Of a stretch of 64,000 nucleotides of DNA, positions 1 to 9,596 are shown in pieces. The notes under the pieces are model-generated. The model saw only the letters and a program-made list of their open reading frames with translations, was not told the origin of the DNA and did not search any database. The stretch is taken from positions 1-64,000 of the forward strand of contig BSWA01000002.1 of assembly GCA_036245095.1 (NCBI GenBank). Reading direction: 5' to 3'. How positions within the stretch are numbered: position 1 is the stretch's first letter; each line of letters starts with the position of its first letter. The position numbers and the translations under genes were made by a program. Source of the stretch: Improbicoccus devescovinae. GTDB taxonomy: Bacteria; Bacillota; Clostridia; Oscillospirales; Acutalibacteraceae.

Positions 1-492
1 TAGATAGTGTCTACACAAGAATCCTCAACCACTGTAAAATTGAAGCAATCGTGACCGCACCTCGAAAAGAAGAAGTCGTTTTTGCATAGCGCGAGGCTAC
101 GCCACGAAGTCGTTTTAGTTTTAAAAAAGCGTTTTCAACCAAATGGCGTAACTTGTACAAGTATTTATCATATTCTCGTTGAATCTTCCGATTCTTTTTT
201 GGTGGGATAATTACATTCATACCACATTTTTTTTTGCAAACTCAACAATTTCATTGCTATCATAGCCTCTGTCGGCAAGTAAATTCTCAGCTTTTATCCC
301 TTTAATGAGAGGGATAGCCATTTTGCAATCAGCTTTGGTACCTTCTGTGATAATAGTTTTGATCGGCTGATTATCGGTTCTATTTTAAGCCATTGTTCGT
401 TTTTTAAATCATGTCTGTTTTGTAAATTATTCATAGTTTTTAAGTTTATTTCATTGATTTAAGAATGTCAAATTTTGTGTAGATACTATCTA
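1..492 (-). mobile_element. Internally deleted IS5-family element (family C)
   Basis: Both ends carry the inverted terminal sequence TAGATAGTGTCTACACAA, one at position 1 and the other ending at 492. Reading on the minus strand, the right part encodes only the first residues of a DUF4096-type N-terminus. The left part encodes the end of a DDE transposase (DRGYDSNE, then IIPPKKNR). The middle of the gene, including the first catalytic Asp region, is missing, so the copy cannot make transposase. The C-terminal reading frame is also shifted at a TATGCAAAA/TAGCGC difference from the copy near 20100. A second internally deleted copy lies at 19603-20195, which suggests the deletion derivative itself was mobilised in trans. 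Confidence 0.8.
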
Positions 493-690
493 GAGTCATC
501 AAAACCATTTCTTCCACAGACAGCTTATTTTTTCGGCCTCCTTTAGCTTTTTATATCTGGTGAGCGACTTCTACGATTTCTATCATTTTTTTAAAGATTT
601 CTTTTTTGACTCCTATGAGTCTTCTAAATTTTTTTTGTTCCATATTTTATATTCTAACTTATTTTTTAAGTTTGGAAAGAAATCTGTTGA
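493..690 (-). mobile_element. Fragment of IS family B (left end)
   Basis: The sequence matches the left end of the family B element at 4936-5833. It encodes the start of the transposase on the minus strand (ENGFDDS and KKKSLKK-type residues) and ends with the terminal motif AAGTTTGGAAAGAAATCT near 690. It abuts the family C element directly, so family C appears to have inserted into it. No intact gene remains. Confidence 0.65.
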
Positions 691-787
691 AAAAGTCAAG
701 GGAAATGGTAATTTGGTGACTAAATTTAATCAAGAACTATTTTTACAACGATTGAAAAGATTACAGTTCCGGGCGACAGGACTTTAA

Positions 788-1023
788 TCAGCACTCTCAA
801 AAATAGGATTAAAATTAAAGTTTAAAACAAATTGGCGTATTTACTGCATTTGTTAGACTGGTGCACTATGAAACTTTTACTCCGAGGTGTGTGCACAAAT
901 ACGTTTTTGGGGTCAAAAATTTAAAAAATCAGACTTTAAAATTTTCTCCTAAATACCCAAAACCGCGGCAATACTGCGATACTGCGATTCTGGCTTGTAT
1001 CAAAATTATGGTTTGATGATGGT
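788..1023 (-). repeat. Diverged third copy of the tRNA-linked element end
   Basis: This stretch matches the non-coding end of the 4.9-kb element (13627-13860 and, inverted, 59590-59822), with scattered substitutions and small indels. Shared landmarks are the TTTACTGCATTTGTTAG block, the CCTCCGAGGTGTGTGCACAAA-type block, the CTTTAAAATTTTCTCCTAAA block and the terminal GTATCAAAATTATGGTTTG. As in the other copies, it abuts the discriminator base and CCA of a tRNA sequence. None of the element's genes follow, so it is a remnant or solo end. Confidence 0.75.
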
Positions 1024-1074
1024 GGACATGAAGGGGCGCGAACCCCTGCCCTCTCGCTTGTCAAAACTCGCGAG
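1020..1074 (-). pseudogene. tRNA-Val (GAC) 3' half, 5' half missing
   Basis: On the minus strand a tRNA 3' half is recognisable: anticodon-stem strands CTCGC and GCGAG, anticodon-like TTGACAA, variable loop AGGGC, T arm AGGGG-TTCGCGC-CCCTT, acceptor strand CATGTCC and then ACCA. There is no partner GGACATG strand or D arm upstream. The anticodon loop is 12 nt instead of 7, because GAGTT precedes TTGACAA. It cannot fold as a complete tRNA and probably marks a recombination event at the 3' end of a tRNA-Val gene. Confidence 0.6.
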
Positions 1075-1141
1075 AGGCCGCAAAAACTCCTCTCATATAC
1101 TAGGACGTTGAAAAGGGCAAAACGGGGGATGATTTAGACAT

Positions 1142-1596
1142 TAAAACAAACAGAAAAAATATTATTCTGTCAAGAAAAAACGGCATACTTTAAAATTTCA
1201 AGTAGTTGCAGATAAAAAACAGGTCAAGTAATTTGCACAAATTCGCTAATGGTAAAAAATACGATTTCAGACTTTTTAAAGAATCTAAACTTGGCATAAA
1301 TAGCAAGATAAAAATATTGGCAGATACAGGTTTTCAAGGGCTTCACAAATTCCATAAAAATTCAGAAATTCCAAAAAAGAAAACTAAAAGACATCCGCTT
1401 GCAAAACAAAAAAAAGAGAAAAATCGTGAAATTTCAAGTCAAAGAGTTTCAAACGAGTATGCTATTGGATTTATCAAACGTTTTAAAATTTTATCTGAAC
1501 GATACCGAAATCGTAGGAAACGTTTTGGCTTAAGATTTAATTTAATTGCAGGTATTTGTAATTTTGATCTGGTTGTTTAGTTTGGAAAGAAGTCTA
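1142..1596 (+). mobile_element. IS family B fragment, C-terminal transposase half
   Basis: The fragment encodes the end of an IS5-like DDE transposase: residues matching SGKKKRHT just upstream in another frame, then FANGKKYDFRLF, DTGFQGLHKFHKNS and RYRNRRKRFGLRFN. It ends with the family B terminus GTTTAGTTTGGAAAGAAGTCTA at 1575-1596. The N-terminal half is absent and frames are broken, so it is inactive. Confidence 0.75.
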
Positions 1597-1597
1597 T

Positions 1598-1660
1598 TTT
1601 TTGAATATTAATTTTGCTTCCGTGAAAACCATTTACATAAATTTTTTCACGTTCCCGTCT
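1598..1660. repeat. About 60-bp repeat, inverted copy at 60016-60078
   Basis: The sequence containing ATATTAATTTTGCTTCC and AAAACCATTTACA recurs as the reverse complement just before the IS at 60079. Both copies lie beside an IS terminus and downstream of a tRNA linked to the element end. The right part overlaps the last codons of the neighbouring hypothetical gene. Its nature is unknown; it may be a common flank that was duplicated. Confidence 0.6.
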
Positions 1661-2849
1661 TCTTTTTCTCAATTTTTAACACTTTTGGTGTTTGAGGGTG
1701 TGTTCGTGCAATCTTGTTAAATTCCTTTAAAAGTATCTTTAATTTCTTTTCAGGAATATTCTTGTCATCTAACACCATCTCGTAAGGCCTTGGGTCGGTC
1801 TGTCCTAATTCACAGTATTTCATTAAATCCCTTAGGATGTCATCATTAGCCTTTGGGATTTTTTTCAGATCTTCCAGGCATTCCTGCCAAATCGTATCGA
1901 CGAGAACCTTATGGTCTGGATCCTTAATCATTAATTTGAATTCACCCTTTACATAAGCTGCGTCAGATATTTTCACTATTTTCTCAACTAATATACCGAT
2001 TGCTTTCTCTTGTTTTGTATTGTTTATATAATTAGATAAATCACAGAAGCGTTTGATATGCAGCAAAGATTCAGCGCTAATTCGGGCGCCGAATCCAGAT
2101 CCTCCCGTTCTCCTTTGGGTATATTGACATAGGGATACGTACATTTGAGAGCCTTCACCAAGTGGTGGGGAACACCAGTTGCTGCTGCATGATTTCATTT
2201 TATTATTTGGCATCGAGTCATCATCGCGTGTTCTGTCCCATTTATAATGCTTCTGCTTGTTTTGTTCTACTAATTTCACGTAAACATAAATCACATCTGA
2301 AATTTTATTTTTGGTTTTACTTTCTGAGTTGCCTGCGCTAGTGTTTGACGAATCTTTTTCTAATTTTTCATAGGCAGTCAGCATCTTCAGTAGCTGAAGA
2401 ATCACTTTGTTTTTGCCAGCCTTCACAGTTTCACGTTTTTTTCTGGAAGACCTTAAATTATGTGTAATATCAGGATCAGTAAGACTAGTAAACCACCATA
2501 AAATGTCATAAATAATTGCTTCCCGATTTTGTTTATCACCTGCATTTTCACATAAATTCTTATGAGCTTGTTCAACACGAGTAAGATCAGTTTTTTCATA
2601 AGTTGTTGGGGTTTGCCAACACGTCTCAGCTAATTTAACGAGTCTTAACACTCTTCTTCGTCTTATTTTGGATTTCGTATGTTTTTTTGATTCCCTACGT
2701 ATCTCAGATTTTACACCTTTCCAGTCATTTTTAGAGTTAATTTTATTCAGATTTTGTATAGTTTCTGTATATTTGTTTTCGTCATCCTTTTGATAGTTTT
2801 TAATAATTTTTTCTAAATGGGTTTTAAATTTATTCATATATTTAGCCAA
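1647..2849 (-). CDS. Hypothetical modular protein with EI/DI-WW-type helical motif
   Basis: This is a 400-residue basic, mostly helical protein with no signal peptide or membrane segment. TTG at 2849 is the preferred start because AAGGA lies about 10 bases upstream; the GTG at 2858 sits almost on that ribosome site. Around residues 120-140 the stretch REAIIYDILWWFTSLTDP resembles KNIASEIVWYIIKIVEG and FIAAEIAWYILQFATDT in the N-termini of the large proteins at 6050 and 9597, suggesting a shared N-terminal domain. A Ser/Cys/Gly-rich middle segment (about residues 215-265) separates two helical parts. No database family is recognised. Its 3' end overlaps a short repeat seen elsewhere in the window, so the C-terminus may be altered. 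Confidence 0.6.
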   Translation of the reverse strand: MAKYMNKFKTHLEKIIKNYQKDDENKYTETIQNLNKINSKNDWKGVKSEIRRESKKHTKSKIRRRRVLRLVKLAETCWQTPTTYEKTDLTRVEQAHKNLCENAGDKQNREAIIYDILWWFTSLTDPDITHNLRSSRKKRETVKAGKNKVILQLLKMLTAYEKLEKDSSNTSAGNSESKTKNKISDVIYVYVKLVEQNKQKHYKWDRTRDDDSMPNNKMKSCSSNWCSPPLGEGSQMYVSLCQYTQRRTGGSGFGARISAESLLHIKRFCDLSNYINNTKQEKAIGILVEKIVKISDAAYVKGEFKLMIKDPDHKVLVDTIWQECLEDLKKIPKANDDILRDLMKYCELGQTDPRPYEMVLDDKNIPEKKLKILLKEFNKIARTHPQTPKVLKIEKKKTGT

Positions 2850-2976
2850 ATTTATCACATCCTTTTGTGCTGATATTTTGGTTATTTAATAAAGTTTAGT
2901 TACAACATTATTATAGCATATCCAAAAGTTTTTAACAACACTCTGGTTACAAATTAAATCTAAATTTCGATTTTAT

Positions 2977-3052
2977 TAGACCTGTCCTAAAACTGAATTA
3001 TTTTTGTAAATTTCATAGGTAATTCGACGCTCGAAACTACTTATATACATGC
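2977..3052. mobile_element. Half of a MITE-like palindromic element (family D)
   Basis: It starts with TAGACCTGTCCTAAAACTG and continues AATTATTTTTGTAAATTTC, the inverted terminal sequence of the complete elements at 33651-33790 and 48942-49089. The second arm is missing, and the sequence runs into an IS family B fragment. Confidence 0.6.
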
Positions 3053-3182
3053 AGAAAAAGTTTCAAACGAGCATGCTATTGGATTTATCAAACGTTCTAA
3101 AATTTTATCTAAACAATACTGCAATCATAGAAAACGTTTTGGCTTAAGATTTAATTCAATAGCAGATATATACAATTTTTAA
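3053..3182 (+). mobile_element. IS family B fragment (C-terminal remnant)
   Basis: It encodes VSNEHAIGFIKRSKILS-like residues followed by RKRFGLRFN, matching the C-terminus of the family B transposase, with point changes. The terminal repeat is gone. Confidence 0.6.
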
Positions 3183-3314
3183 CTGATTACTTAAATTTCG
3201 TAATAGGTCTATTGTGATTTTTTGCGTGTTATCGTGAATTATAAAAAATAAGTTTAAAATACATGAACATATTTTGATTAATTTAAATAAAATGTAATAG
3301 GAGGAATGTGTATT

Positions 3315-4118
3315 ATGTACAATGGTATCGATGTCTCTAAATGGCAAGGAGATATAAATTGGACTAAAGTTAAAAATGCTGGCATTGAATTCGTTATTAT
3401 AAGAGATGGTTGGGGGAAAAGTTCGCCTACTCAGGTCGATAAAAAATTTAAAGATAATTATAAAAACGCTAAATCTCTGGACATTCCGGTAGGTGTATAT
3501 CATTATAGCTATGCGGATTCTGTTTCCGATGCTCGTCAGGAAGCTTTGTTTTGTTTAGATAATATTTCAGGAATGCAACTTGAATATCCTGTGTGCTTCG
3601 ACATAGAAGACCCAGAAATGTATGCACTTTCAACAGAATTACGTACCGAAATTTGTAGGGCTTTTTGCTCTGAAATCGAAAACCATGGCTATTATGCTAT
3701 GATATACTGTAATTATGACTGGTATGTGAATCGCCTTCAGGGTGCTCTATTGGCCCAAAAATACGATATCTGGCTGGCGCAATGGAGCGGTAATACGCCT
3801 TTAGCACCATGCGGCATCTGGCAACATTCTGAATCCGGTAAAATAGACGGTATAAACAGTAATGTCGATCTTGATATTGCATATAAAAATTATCCATCAA
3901 TAATAAAAGAAAGTGGCTTGAATGGTTTCTCAAGTTCGGGTTCAGAAACTAAGCCAACATATTTTAATTATACTGTTAAATCCGGGGATAATCTTTGGAG
4001 TATAGCACAAGTTTTTTTAAAAACTGGTTCAAATTATGTTAAAATAAAACAATTAAATAATCTCACAACTGATGTTATTTATCCCGGGCAGATATTAAAA
4101 ATACCATATTCAATATAA
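3315..4118 (+). CDS. GH25 lysozyme with C-terminal LysM domain
   Basis: This 267-residue glycoside hydrolase family 25 muramidase cleaves the beta-1,4 bond between MurNAc and GlcNAc. The catalytic DIED motif lies at residues 96-99 (Asp96 and Glu98), with the family start NGIDVSKWQG at residues 3-12. A LysM peptidoglycan-binding domain (YTVKSGDNLWSIA to PGQILKIP) fills about residues 218-267. ATG at 3315 is chosen because AGGAGG lies 10 bases upstream; the ATG at 3306 is too close to it. There is no signal peptide, as in phage endolysins. It precedes an amidase by 32 bases, forming a wall-hydrolase pair. It is an intact relative of the broken lysozymes in the two 4.9-kb elements and probably phage-derived. 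Confidence 0.93.
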   Translation: MYNGIDVSKWQGDINWTKVKNAGIEFVIIRDGWGKSSPTQVDKKFKDNYKNAKSLDIPVGVYHYSYADSVSDARQEALFCLDNISGMQLEYPVCFDIEDPEMYALSTELRTEICRAFCSEIENHGYYAMIYCNYDWYVNRLQGALLAQKYDIWLAQWSGNTPLAPCGIWQHSESGKIDGINSNVDLDIAYKNYPSIIKESGLNGFSSSGSETKPTYFNYTVKSGDNLWSIAQVFLKTGSNYVKIKQLNNLTTDVIYPGQILKIPYSI

Positions 4119-4150
4119 TAATAAAAATAATATTTTGAGGTGAATAAGTT

Positions 4151-4711
4151 TTGGCAATCAAAATTTTCATTGATCAAGGTCACAATCCGCATACCGTAAA
4201 TGCCGGAGCCGAGGGAAATGGCCTAAGAGAACAAGATATAACTTATGCTGTAGGTATGCATCTGGCTGATTTGTTAACGGCAAATCCAATGTTTGAAGTA
4301 AAAGTATCCCGAGAAACTCCAGAAACAATTTTGGGCACAACTGTAACCGAAAGTCTTAGCCAAAGAGTCGAAATGGCAGCAGATTGGGGCGCTAACTATT
4401 TTCTAAGTATTCATGCAAACGCTAGTACTAATCCTGAAATTAACGGAAGTGAAGTTTATATTTATTCTGAATTTTCTCCTGCTGCAAATTTAGCACAATC
4501 TATCCTAGATTCAATAGTCAAAGACATCGGAACTAAAGATAATGGAATAAAAATTAATCCTACATTATACGTGTTACGGAAAACTACTATGCCCGCAGCA
4601 CTTATTGAACTTGCTTATATTACTAATTTTGAGGATTCAGAAAAACTTAAAAACAATCAACTCGAATTTGCTTATGCAATATATGCAGGAATCTTAAATA
4701 GTTTGAATTAA
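4151..4711 (+). CDS. N-acetylmuramoyl-L-alanine amidase (Amidase_3)
   Basis: This 186-residue zinc amidase domain cuts the lactyl-amide bond between MurNAc and the stem peptide. Zinc ligands fit His11 (DQGHNPH), Glu27 (GLREQD) and His88 (SIHAN), with catalytic Glu153 (LIELAYITN). The start is TTG at 4151, preceded by TTTGAGGTGAATAAG. There is no signal peptide or wall-binding domain, so it looks like a phage-type or mobile-element lysin rather than a housekeeping amidase. It is probably co-transcribed with the GH25 lysozyme upstream. Beyond its stop only AT-rich sequence lies before the next IS at 4936. Confidence 0.92.
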   Translation: MAIKIFIDQGHNPHTVNAGAEGNGLREQDITYAVGMHLADLLTANPMFEVKVSRETPETILGTTVTESLSQRVEMAADWGANYFLSIHANASTNPEINGSEVYIYSEFSPAANLAQSILDSIVKDIGTKDNGIKINPTLYVLRKTTMPAALIELAYITNFEDSEKLKNNQLEFAYAIYAGILNSLN

Positions 4712-4935
4712 ATTTTATGCGGATTACACATATTTCTTTTGTGAAACTAAATCCCGATATCAGAACTAAAAATCTCATAAATATAATTATATCACATATA
4801 ATTTTAAATTGCAATAAATATTTAATTTGAAAGAGGTTTATAACTTAAACTTCTTTCGAATATATTGAGTGGGAGGCTATGTGATCTCTACAACCTTCAT
4901 ATTTTCAGGAAATTCTGTAGGAGATTTTGATTAAA

Positions 4936-5833
4936 TAGACTTCTTTCCAAACTAAACAATCAGATCAAAATTACAGATACCGGAGATCAAATTACACCTG
5001 ATACCAAAACGTTTCCTACGATTTCGGTATCGTTCAGATAAAATTTTAAAACGTTTGATAAATCTAATAGCATGCTCGATTGAAACTCTTTGGCTTGCGA
5101 TTTTACGATTTTTCTCTTTTTTTGTTTTGTAAGCGGATGTCTTTTAGTTTTCTTTTTTGGAATTTCTGAATTTTTATGGAATTTGTGAATTCCTTGAAAT
5201 TCGGTATCAATCAGTAATTTTATTTTGCTGTTTATCTTGAGTTTAGATTCTTTAAAAAGTCTGAAATCATACTTTCTGCCATTTGCAAAATCAGTGCAAA
5301 TAATCGTTCTGTCTTTTTTGTTCACAACTAATTGAGTCTTTAATGTATGGCGTTTTTTCTTGCCAGAATAATATTCTTTCTGTTTGTTTTTTCGATTTTC
5401 TATTTTTTGCCCATTCTTTTTTCTGTTTTTTTGGCCGTTCGGTTGTAGTTTCAGAAGCATCAATTAAAATTACTTTATATTTTAGGTCACTTTTTTGAAG
5501 CGCTTTTTGACCAGGAAGTGCGAAAGTTCCGTTCTTTACAAATGTGTCCTTCACTCACTTAATAATTTTGTATGCATAAGATCCTGATATTCCGTAGTTT
5601 ACGCTGAGATGAAAATAGGTTCTGTACTCTCTTAGATATTCTAGAGTCATCAAAACCATTTCTTCCACAGACAGCTTATTTTTTCGGCAGCCTCTAGCTT
5701 TTTTATCTGGTGAGCGACTTCTACGTTTTCTATCATTTTTTAAAGGTTTCTTTTTTGACTCCTGTGAGTCTTCTAAATTTTTTGTTCCATATTTCATATT
5801 CTAACTTATTTTTTAAGTTTGGAAAGAAGTCTA
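4936..5833 (-). mobile_element. IS5-like element family B, full length but frame-broken
   Basis: The element is about 898 bp with ends TAGACTTCTTTCCAAAC on both sides (4936 and, inverted, to 5833). On the minus strand the transposase starts near 5797 (MKYGTKNLEDSQES). It shows a helix-turn-helix region (NYGISGSYAYKIIK) and the DDE domain (VILIDASETTTERPKK, SGKKKRHT, DTEFQGIHKF). It is split over three frames by a stop at 5555 and shifts near 5400 and 5070, so it is inactive without trans help. The AAAAACAGAAAAAA-rich junction near 5410 resembles the frameshift window of two-ORF IS5-family (ISL2-like) elements. Confidence 0.85.
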
Positions 5834-6049
5834 TTATGTGTCAAATATATTTTTTAATAAAAACAAGGATGGCACAAAAATTCAAAGAAATTTCAAGCTT
5901 ATTTCTGAATATTTATACAAAACTATTGAAATTAAACTTTAAATTTTGTAGAATATCTCTATAAACATGCTACAGGTACCGAGAACTTTTATAAATTAAT
6001 CGGGGGTGGTGAATCTTTTGCGAATTATTATGCTAGGGGGTGAAAATTT

Positions 6050-9000
6050 ATGGTATCAATTAAAAAGGAAATTAAAAAAAAATTAGGCCTTCAAATTGAA
6101 TCGTGGAAGAAAACAAAAGATAAAAGCAAATCGGGAAGCGATGAAACATCTCAGTATGATATAACAAAAGAAACTATACAACAGGATATACAAAAAAAAA
6201 ATATAAATAAATTTCATAAAATAATGCCATTTTATAAACATGCTGATAACTTAGATAGACTGATGAAATGGGTCGATAAAACCGCTAAACCAAATAAATT
6301 AACCGCATCACAAATCGAAACAATTAAGACGCTGTTTGAGATCGCTATCTTGATAGATGCAGACGAAAATAATAAAAATTATAAAGAATATGAAACAACA
6401 TTGAAAGATAGAAAAAATAATATTGAAATAAATGATAAATTTAGGAAAAATATTGCTAGCGAAATTGTGTGGTATATAATTAAAATCGTTGAGGGCTCAT
6501 CGACCAGAATAGTCGCTATTACTGAGAATCTTCGAAGAATATTACCTAGCGTTAGACAGGTGAGAAAGGCAGTTTCTGTTTATAAATCAATGGAGGATAA
6601 AGATAAAGATCAGTTTATTTATATTTATAAGAAAAATGGAAATGACAACGAAAAGTTAAGAGCCACTTATAAATACAATCCCGAAAAAACTTTTGTTGAA
6701 AATATTGAACTTATAATTAACGGGAAGAAAAAGCATGGAATTGTACTTACCGATGATACCTGCGTTAAAATTAAAAGAAAAAACTCGACACCAGATCAAA
6801 TAATAGGAGAATATAACTGGAGCGAGTTAAAAACCGAGGCTGAATTAAAGAAACTAACTGATAGTATAAGAGATATTCCTCATATAAAGGTCACGTTAAG
6901 TATCCCCGAAATTACTCAAAGTGCATCAGAAGATAAAAAACCAGGTGAAGGGCATAATCAAGGAGCTCAACCTGCAACGACCGATCCGCCTAAACCTATA
7001 GTTAATCCTACCGCTGAAGGGGGTAATCCAGGTGCTCAATCGCCACCGTCAGAGCCGCCGAAACCTACAGGTAATCCTACCGATGAAGGGGGTAATCAAG
7101 GCGATGACCCTCCATCGGCCGATCCGCCTAAACCTGTAGGTAATCCTGCCATGGAAACTTCTACACCTATTTCAGACGAGCATGATGACGAGCAAGACGA
7201 CGAGCATGATGAACCGCCGAAAGATACGGATAAGCCGCCTGAGGCAAATCCACCGCCTAATAAATCTGTTACGCCGCCGAATAAGCCACCTGCAGCTTCC
7301 TGCAATGTGACAGTAAAAATAACCTCAAGAGATTCAGGTAAGGAAGGAAAAATTAAATATGATAGTATTCCTGATGATCCGCTTTTGGTTCCCGAAATAA
7401 TAACTAAAGAGAGTAATAACTTATCTAGTTTCTTTAAAGATCCCGCGCCTGAGCTGCAGATTCTCATATTGAGTTACTCACACACACAAATTCAAGATAG
7501 CTTACTGATGCCCTATGAGACATTCTCCCGTTCCGTCAAAAATTTATGCACATCCTCGTCAGAAAAATCCCCAACAAAAAAAAATGCGATTACTGCTAAT
7601 TATTTATTGCCAACGATTATAAAGCTTACGTGCAACCTGAAAAACCCAACCAAATCTTTCGATTCAATGATATACTGGACTGGAAATAAAAATCTGAATG
7701 AGACGCAGCTTAGTAGCCTAATTGCCAAAATAAAAGAAATAAGAGCCGAAGCCGATACCAAATTCGAATACGAAATAAAACAGGCCGACCATGTTATCCG
7801 GGTCGAGTACGATAATATTAAATCTGGCGTAGAGGGCTACATCGCAAAAGATAATAAGCACAAGATATTAAATATAACAGAGGTATATAGAAAATTAGTA
7901 ATAACTATAACTAACCAATCGGGAATCAAAGAAAACTGGAGCTTCGACACAGACCCCTGGATAGTTTATAATATTCCTAAAATTATATCCGATGATCAGA
8001 AAAATATTAAGAAAATAGATTCTAATCTTGAACCTAAACTGTTCGAATCAAATAAGCCTGATAAATTAGTAACACATAAAGATATAGTAGATTACTTCAA
8101 ACGTCATACGCCTGCTCCCGTTACCAATCTAGTCTATACGTTAGCTACACTAACGGTATTTACGGTGCAGCTTGCCAATGGAGAGAAAAAAGTATTTAAC
8201 TACTGGGCTCGAGGAACTGGCAGTGGAGATTATGAATCTGTGTTTACTCAAATAACGGAACTTACGAAACACAGCCAGACCTCAAACACGGAATATAAAA
8301 TAGACAATAAAAACCTTAATTATAAACATGACAAGATTGTTGATGCTCTTAAAAACCTAATCTCGCTCAATGGTGCCCACGCTAAGATTGATATTCATGA
8401 GATTACGCCTAAAATCACAATTCAACTAAAATTCATAAATGGAGAAGTTGAAGACAACCTCTTTTATTATGATAAATTAGATGAAAATGCAACGTGTAAT
8501 AGAGAATTTTCAGAATATTTACAGAATTTGGAATTCACCAACGACCTCGATCAAGGTTACGCTGAACAGTATATAACACGCTATTCATTGTGTTCAACCC
8601 CAAATGAGAAATTTATGAGCAACAAAGTTATTAAGGTCGTAAAAAATTGCCCGAGCACCAGCGAGACAGTTAGATTAAATGTTTATTTTACTTTTGTTGT
8701 TAAGTTTGTCCCCTCCAATAAAGTTTATACCGTTCCGATTTTGTATTTATATGAATTGGAAACCGAGGCTCAAGCCAAAAAGAAAATAAATGACTCTCTG
8801 TGTGATTTTCAAAATACAAATAATATCACATTCGCTCCTGAAGTTGATACAAAAAATTACACATACACCGAACTAAACAAAAATTTATACTCGATGGTTC
8901 TCGCAAACCTAAAAAAACGCTCTTTTAAAGTGCAAGTGAATGACATGGTCACAGTTACCTATGATAGTGGGATCCACAAAAGCAAACACTCAAAAGAATT

Positions 9001-9511
9001 AATTTTAACCACAGAATATATAGCCGAATTAAGAAAAGAGCTATCTTCTGCTTACCCAGAATCAAAATCCATGAAGTTATCTATAATGCCTATAAATCCT
9101 GCTTCCAAGAAAGGAGCCGTAGCAACAGAGGAAGGGCAATTGTTAAATACTTCAGGTTTCGATAAAAAGTTGAATGATATGGCGACCGATAATGCTGCAT
9201 TAACTATTAGCCCTTGCTTCAATGTTCATTTATATCCCCAGGGAAAACAACCGCCCACAGCTATAGCAACCCAAGTAACAGCTCCGCACGACACATCCCT
9301 AGACCTCTTAATAAACGCAATAATTTCAAAACACAACTTAAAAAAGACAAAAAGCTCGGACTATTGCGTTGGTATTGGAAAAGAAGATGATGAACAGCAT
9401 CCTGAGACGATGCATAAAAATAACGTCAAAATAAAGAAATTATGTAAAGGCAAGGAAATAACATCGGACACGATTTTTATAGTATGCCTTAAGTCGGAGA
9501 TCAAGCGATGA
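6050..9511 (+). CDS. 1153-residue modular protein with Pro-rich linker and beta-rich repeats
   Basis: No family is recognised. A clear ribosome site (GGGGGTG) precedes ATG. There is no signal peptide and no membrane helix. The N-terminus (1-170) is lysine-rich and helical, with the KNIASEIVWYI motif near residue 140 that is shared with the proteins at 1647 and 9597. Residues about 295-430 form a linker with three tandem 23-24-residue units (PPKP-NPT-EGGN pattern) and an acidic DEHDDEQDDEHDE run. Beyond it, several units of roughly 100-130 residues each open with a beta hairpin around a short turn (TIQLKFINGEVEDNLFYY; FTVQLANGEKKVFNYW; FVVKFVPSNKVYTVPILY). Some end with a strand plus Pro/Glu-Ile (VTLSIPEIT at about 280, IDIHEIT at about 783, KLSIMPIN at about 1010). 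The pattern recalls beta-grasp repeats, which is an inference. The neighbouring gene at 9597 follows 85 bases later in the same orientation. A role as injected or secreted effector is possible. Confidence 0.7.
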   Translation: MVSIKKEIKKKLGLQIESWKKTKDKSKSGSDETSQYDITKETIQQDIQKKNINKFHKIMPFYKHADNLDRLMKWVDKTAKPNKLTASQIETIKTLFEIAILIDADENNKNYKEYETTLKDRKNNIEINDKFRKNIASEIVWYIIKIVEGSSTRIVAITENLRRILPSVRQVRKAVSVYKSMEDKDKDQFIYIYKKNGNDNEKLRATYKYNPEKTFVENIELIINGKKKHGIVLTDDTCVKIKRKNSTPDQIIGEYNWSELKTEAELKKLTDSIRDIPHIKVTLSIPEITQSASEDKKPGEGHNQGAQPATTDPPKPIVNPTAEGGNPGAQSPPSEPPKPTGNPTDEGGNQGDDPPSADPPKPVGNPAMETSTPISDEHDDEQDDEHDEPPKDTDKPPEANPPPNKSVTPPNKPPAASCNVTVKITSRDSGKEGKIKYDSIPDDPLLVPEIITKESNNLSSFFKDPAPELQILILSYSHTQIQDSLLMPYETFSRSVKNLCTSSSEKSPTKKNAITANYLLPTIIKLTCNLKNPTKSFDSMIYWTGNKNLNETQLSSLIAKIKEIRAEADTKFEYEIKQADHVIRVEYDNIKSGVEGYIAKDNKHKILNITEVYRKLVITITNQSGIKENWSFDTDPWIVYNIPKIISDDQKNIKKIDSNLEPKLFESNKPDKLVTHKDIVDYFKRHTPAPVTNLVYTLATLTVFTVQLANGEKKVFNYWARGTGSGDYESVFTQITELTKHSQTSNTEYKIDNKNLNYKHDKIVDALKNLISLNGAHAKIDIHEITPKITIQLKFINGEVEDNLFYYDKLDENATCNREFSEYLQNLEFTNDLDQGYAEQYITRYSLCSTPNEKFMSNKVIKVVKNCPSTSETVRLNVYFTFVVKFVPSNKVYTVPILYLYELETEAQAKKKINDSLCDFQNTNNITFAPEVDTKNYTYTELNKNLYSMVLANLKKRSFKVQVNDMVTVTYDSGIHKSKHSKELILTTEYIAELRKELSSAYPESKSMKLSIMPINPASKKGAVATEEGQLLNTSGFDKKLNDMATDNAALTISPCFNVHLYPQGKQPPTAIATQVTAPHDTSLDLLINAIISKHNLKKTKSSDYCVGIGKEDDEQHPETMHKNNVKIKKLCKGKEITSDTIFIVCLKSEIKR

Positions 9512-9596
9512 TAAATTAACCCCATTGCGGGAAAACCAATAGGCAATCTCAGATTTATAAAATTACAAATTCACACAAGTATAAGGAGGCTTAATC

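Noticed and set aside
5710..5964. Small plus-strand frame across an IS end
   Set aside because: It is antisense to the family B transposase and runs into non-coding sequence.
6946..7150. Tandem repeats considered as a CRISPR array
   Set aside because: The units are in-frame protein repeats with no constant repeat-spacer structure and no cas genes are near.
7096..7467. Minus-strand open frame with Gly/Ser-rich product
   Set aside because: It lies inside the Pro-rich linker of the 1153-residue gene and mirrors its repeats; no start signal.
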